Shown one piece after another: positions 62,506 through 64,000 of a DNA stretch of 64,000 nucleotides (its first letter is position 1; each line of letters opens with the position of its first letter). Below the pieces are notes generated by a model, which saw only the letters and a program-made list of their open reading frames with translations, did no database searches and was not told the origin of the DNA. Origin of the DNA: Ornithobacterium rhinotracheale (GTDB lineage: Bacteria > Bacteroidota > Bacteroidia > Flavobacteriales > Weeksellaceae). The DNA lies in contig NZ_CP094846.1 of assembly GCF_022832975.1 (NCBI RefSeq), positions 434,001-498,000 on the forward strand, read 5' to 3'. The translations under genes were made by a program, and so were the position numbers.

Positions 62506-63561
62506 TTATTGATTCTGTTGTTTATAATGCACTTTTGGCAATGCTCTCAATCGGTCTGCCGCTTGTTCGGCGGTAAGGTCACGCTGAGATTCTGCCATCA
62601 TTTCGTAGCCCACCATGAATTTTTTCACAGTCGCAGAACGAAGTAGTGGCGGGTAAAAACTCATGTGCATATGCCAATGCGGATGGTCTTTTCCGTCGGT
62701 AGGAGCTTGATGGATTCCCGCAGAATATGGGAACGAAGTTTCAAAAAGATTATCGTACATCACGGTGAGTGCTTTCAGAATTTCGGCATAATCTTTAATT
62801 TCTTGCTCCGTTAAATCTGAAATATTTTGCACCGCTCTTTTTGGGATAATCATCGCTTCATATGGCCAGATCGCCCAATACGGAATTAGGGCGACGAAGG
62901 TTTCGTTCTCGGCCAAAATGCGTTCTTCTTTTCGTTCAAGCTCTTGCGCTACATAATCTTCAAGTAAAGTTTTGCCATGCTCATCAAAATATTTTTTTTG
63001 ATTTTTGTCTAATTTTTCCACCTTGGTAGGCAAATGCTGTTGAGCCCAGATTTGCCCGTGCGGGTGTGGGTTGCTACATCCCATGGTAGCTCCTTTGTTT
63101 TCAAAGATTTGAACATAATTAATGAAATCTTTGCTACCCAAATCTTTAAATTCTCGAATCCAAGTTTTGATGACTTTTTCTATATCCGAAAGTTCAAGCT
63201 CTGGCAAGGTTAAATCATGGCGTGGTGAGAAACAAACCACGCGTGCCGTTCCAGACTCTGGCACCGAGGTGAAAAACGGATTGCTATTATCTGGTGCTTC
63301 GACAACTTCTGGCTTTAGTGCTGCAAAATCATTGTTAAAGACAAAAGACTCTGTATATTTGGGGTTGATATCGCCACTCACACGCGTATTGCCAGGGCAG
63401 AGATAGCAACTTTCTACATACTGAGGTTTTTGTTCCGTATTTGGTTTTTCTTGTTGCCCTTGCCAAGGTCTTTTGGCGCGGTGCGGAGAAACCAAAACCC
63501 ACTCATCTAGCAGCGGATTGTATCTGCGATGAGGATGCTCGGTAGGATCAAACTTTGTCAT
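62506..63561 (-). CDS. galT: UDP-glucose--hexose-1-phosphate uridylyltransferase
   Basis: A 351-residue Leloir-pathway enzyme exchanging UMP between UDP-glucose and galactose 1-phosphate. It starts HPHRRYNPLLDEWVLVSPHR and has PWQGQQEKP, a Cys pair in ESCYLCPGNTR, the active-site His in GCSNPHPHGQIWAQQ, and the C-terminal domain with DHPHWHMHMSFYPPLLRSAT. It is 19 bases after galM in the same direction, so it belongs to a gal operon that continues off the window. Confidence 0.96.
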   Translation of the reverse strand: MTKFDPTEHPHRRYNPLLDEWVLVSPHRAKRPWQGQQEKPNTEQKPQYVESCYLCPGNTRVSGDINPKYTESFVFNNDFAALKPEVVEAPDNSNPFFTSVPESGTARVVCFSPRHDLTLPELELSDIEKVIKTWIREFKDLGSKDFINYVQIFENKGATMGCSNPHPHGQIWAQQHLPTKVEKLDKNQKKYFDEHGKTLLEDYVAQELERKEERILAENETFVALIPYWAIWPYEAMIIPKRAVQNISDLTEQEIKDYAEILKALTVMYDNLFETSFPYSAGIHQAPTDGKDHPHWHMHMSFYPPLLRSATVKKFMVGYEMMAESQRDLTAEQAADRLRALPKVHYKQQNQ

Positions 63562-63580
63562 CTTTTAGTAGTTTTTGTTG

Positions 63581-64000
63581 CTAAAAGTCGAACTTAAATT
63601 TAGTCGTATGTTCATACTTTTCGCCAGCTTTTAAAGTCGTTGGTTCAAAGTTTTTGTGGTTAAGCGAATCGGCAAAACCTTGTGTTTCTATGGCAATCCC
63701 TGCGTTTTTTCCACTTTTTTTCACACTTTCATTTTTGAAAGGTAAAATGTAATATCCTGCGTATAGATGAACCACTGGGTGTGTAGTTTTTACTTGCACG
63801 CCAATTGAGCCATCTTCGTTTTTAAGCTCTGCTGCGACTTCATCGCTACCCACTTTTCGGATAAATGAATTGTCAAGGTTTTCAAAAACTTTTTTGCCTT
63901 CTCTCAAGTCAAAATCAGTTCCGTCTACAGGAAGGATTTCACCTGTTGGGATACAGTCCACGATAGGCACATACTTGTCAGATGGCACTTGTGCGTGGTG
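63581..64000 (-). CDS. galM: Aldose 1-epimerase (galactose mutarotase), C-terminal part
   Basis: The frame is open to the right edge, so the gene starts beyond it; the GTG at 63988 is internal. The visible 139 residues have VPSDKYVPIVDCIPTGEILP (the conserved region after the catalytic His), PVDGTDFDLREGKKV, the beta-sandwich QVKTTHPVVHLYAGYYILPF, and FADSLNHKNFEPTTLKAGEK with the final THTF-like sheet YEHTTKFKFDF. The enzyme interconverts alpha- and beta-D-galactose ahead of galactokinase. Confidence 0.9.
   Translation of the reverse strand, partial: HHAQVPSDKYVPIVDCIPTGEILPVDGTDFDLREGKKVFENLDNSFIRKVGSDEVAAELKNEDGSIGVQVKTTHPVVHLYAGYYILPFKNESVKKSGKNAGIAIETQGFADSLNHKNFEPTTLKAGEKYEHTTKFKFDF

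Noticed and set aside
63581-63988. GTG start at 63988 for the galM fragment
   Set aside because: The frame stays open to the window edge and encodes conserved galM residues beyond it.
1-64000. CRISPR array, insertion sequence, prophage or defence island
   Set aside because: No regularly spaced repeats, transposase, integrase, phage structural or restriction genes were seen. The only island-like unit is the toxin-antitoxin pair.

Overview
The window is chromosomal DNA from a member of the Bacteroidota, most likely a flavobacterium (class Flavobacteriia; a Weeksellaceae-type genome would fit). The evidence is low GC, promoters with the Bacteroidota -7 box TAnnTTTG, few Shine-Dalgarno sequences, a type IX secretion (T9SS) C-terminal signal, a 3-gene acpP-fabF-rnc run followed by pyk, and several families largely confined to the phylum. 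I cannot name the species. No insertion sequence, prophage, CRISPR array or rRNA is visible. Most of the window is housekeeping, with a few accessory loci.

Layout: 1-5000 holds the end of an OmpH/Skp chaperone gene, a secreted-protein gene split by a frameshift, a small double-Cys4 protein, fbaA, a lipoprotein with a possible -1 frameshift, and accD. 5000-11340 is a TetR-TolC-MFP-RND efflux operon. 11400-13700 is a T9SS surface protein followed by a small signal-peptide/TM protein. 13700-14110 is non-coding, with diverged intergenic repeats. 14100-17700 has parE, a ParE/RelE-type toxin-antitoxin pair enclosed by a 65-bp direct repeat, a Cys-rich membrane peptide and an ECF sigma factor. 17800-23900 has lipA-cinA facing rpsP-rimM and a bioB operon. 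24000-28700 has an S41 protease lipoprotein, a LysE exporter, MarR and an AI-2E-family permease. 28700-37400 has rsmA, initiator tRNA-Met, comEC, fabI, the hemA-hemC-hemD-hemE operon and a DUF4230 protein.

37400-46400 has a TlpA-like thioredoxin, a TetR-TolC-MFP-ABC2-ABC2 efflux operon without an ATPase gene, clpX, and two paralogous outer-membrane beta-barrel genes. The second of these carries the same operator-like sequence as the tetR promoter. 46500-50600 is sucA-sucB. 50600-53300 has a second thioredoxin-like protein and a divergent HxlR/NAD(P)-binding protein pair. 53300-57500 is acpP-fabF-rnc-small protein-pyk. 57800-59400 is pckA. 59500-62500 is a Cys-rich secreted protein and a TonB-dependent receptor with an N-terminal heavy-metal-associated (HMA) domain. 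The right edge has galT and the end of galM.

Functionally, central carbon metabolism is well represented (aldolase, pyruvate kinase, PEP carboxykinase, 2-oxoglutarate dehydrogenase, lipoate synthesis), with haem, biotin and type II fatty-acid synthesis. I found no clear new multi-gene system. The best leads are the direct-repeat-bounded toxin-antitoxin unit, two A7-tract frameshifts, the shared TetR-type operator, the HMA-TonB receptor pair, and the Cys-rich membrane peptide next to an ECF sigma gene that lacks an obvious anti-sigma partner.
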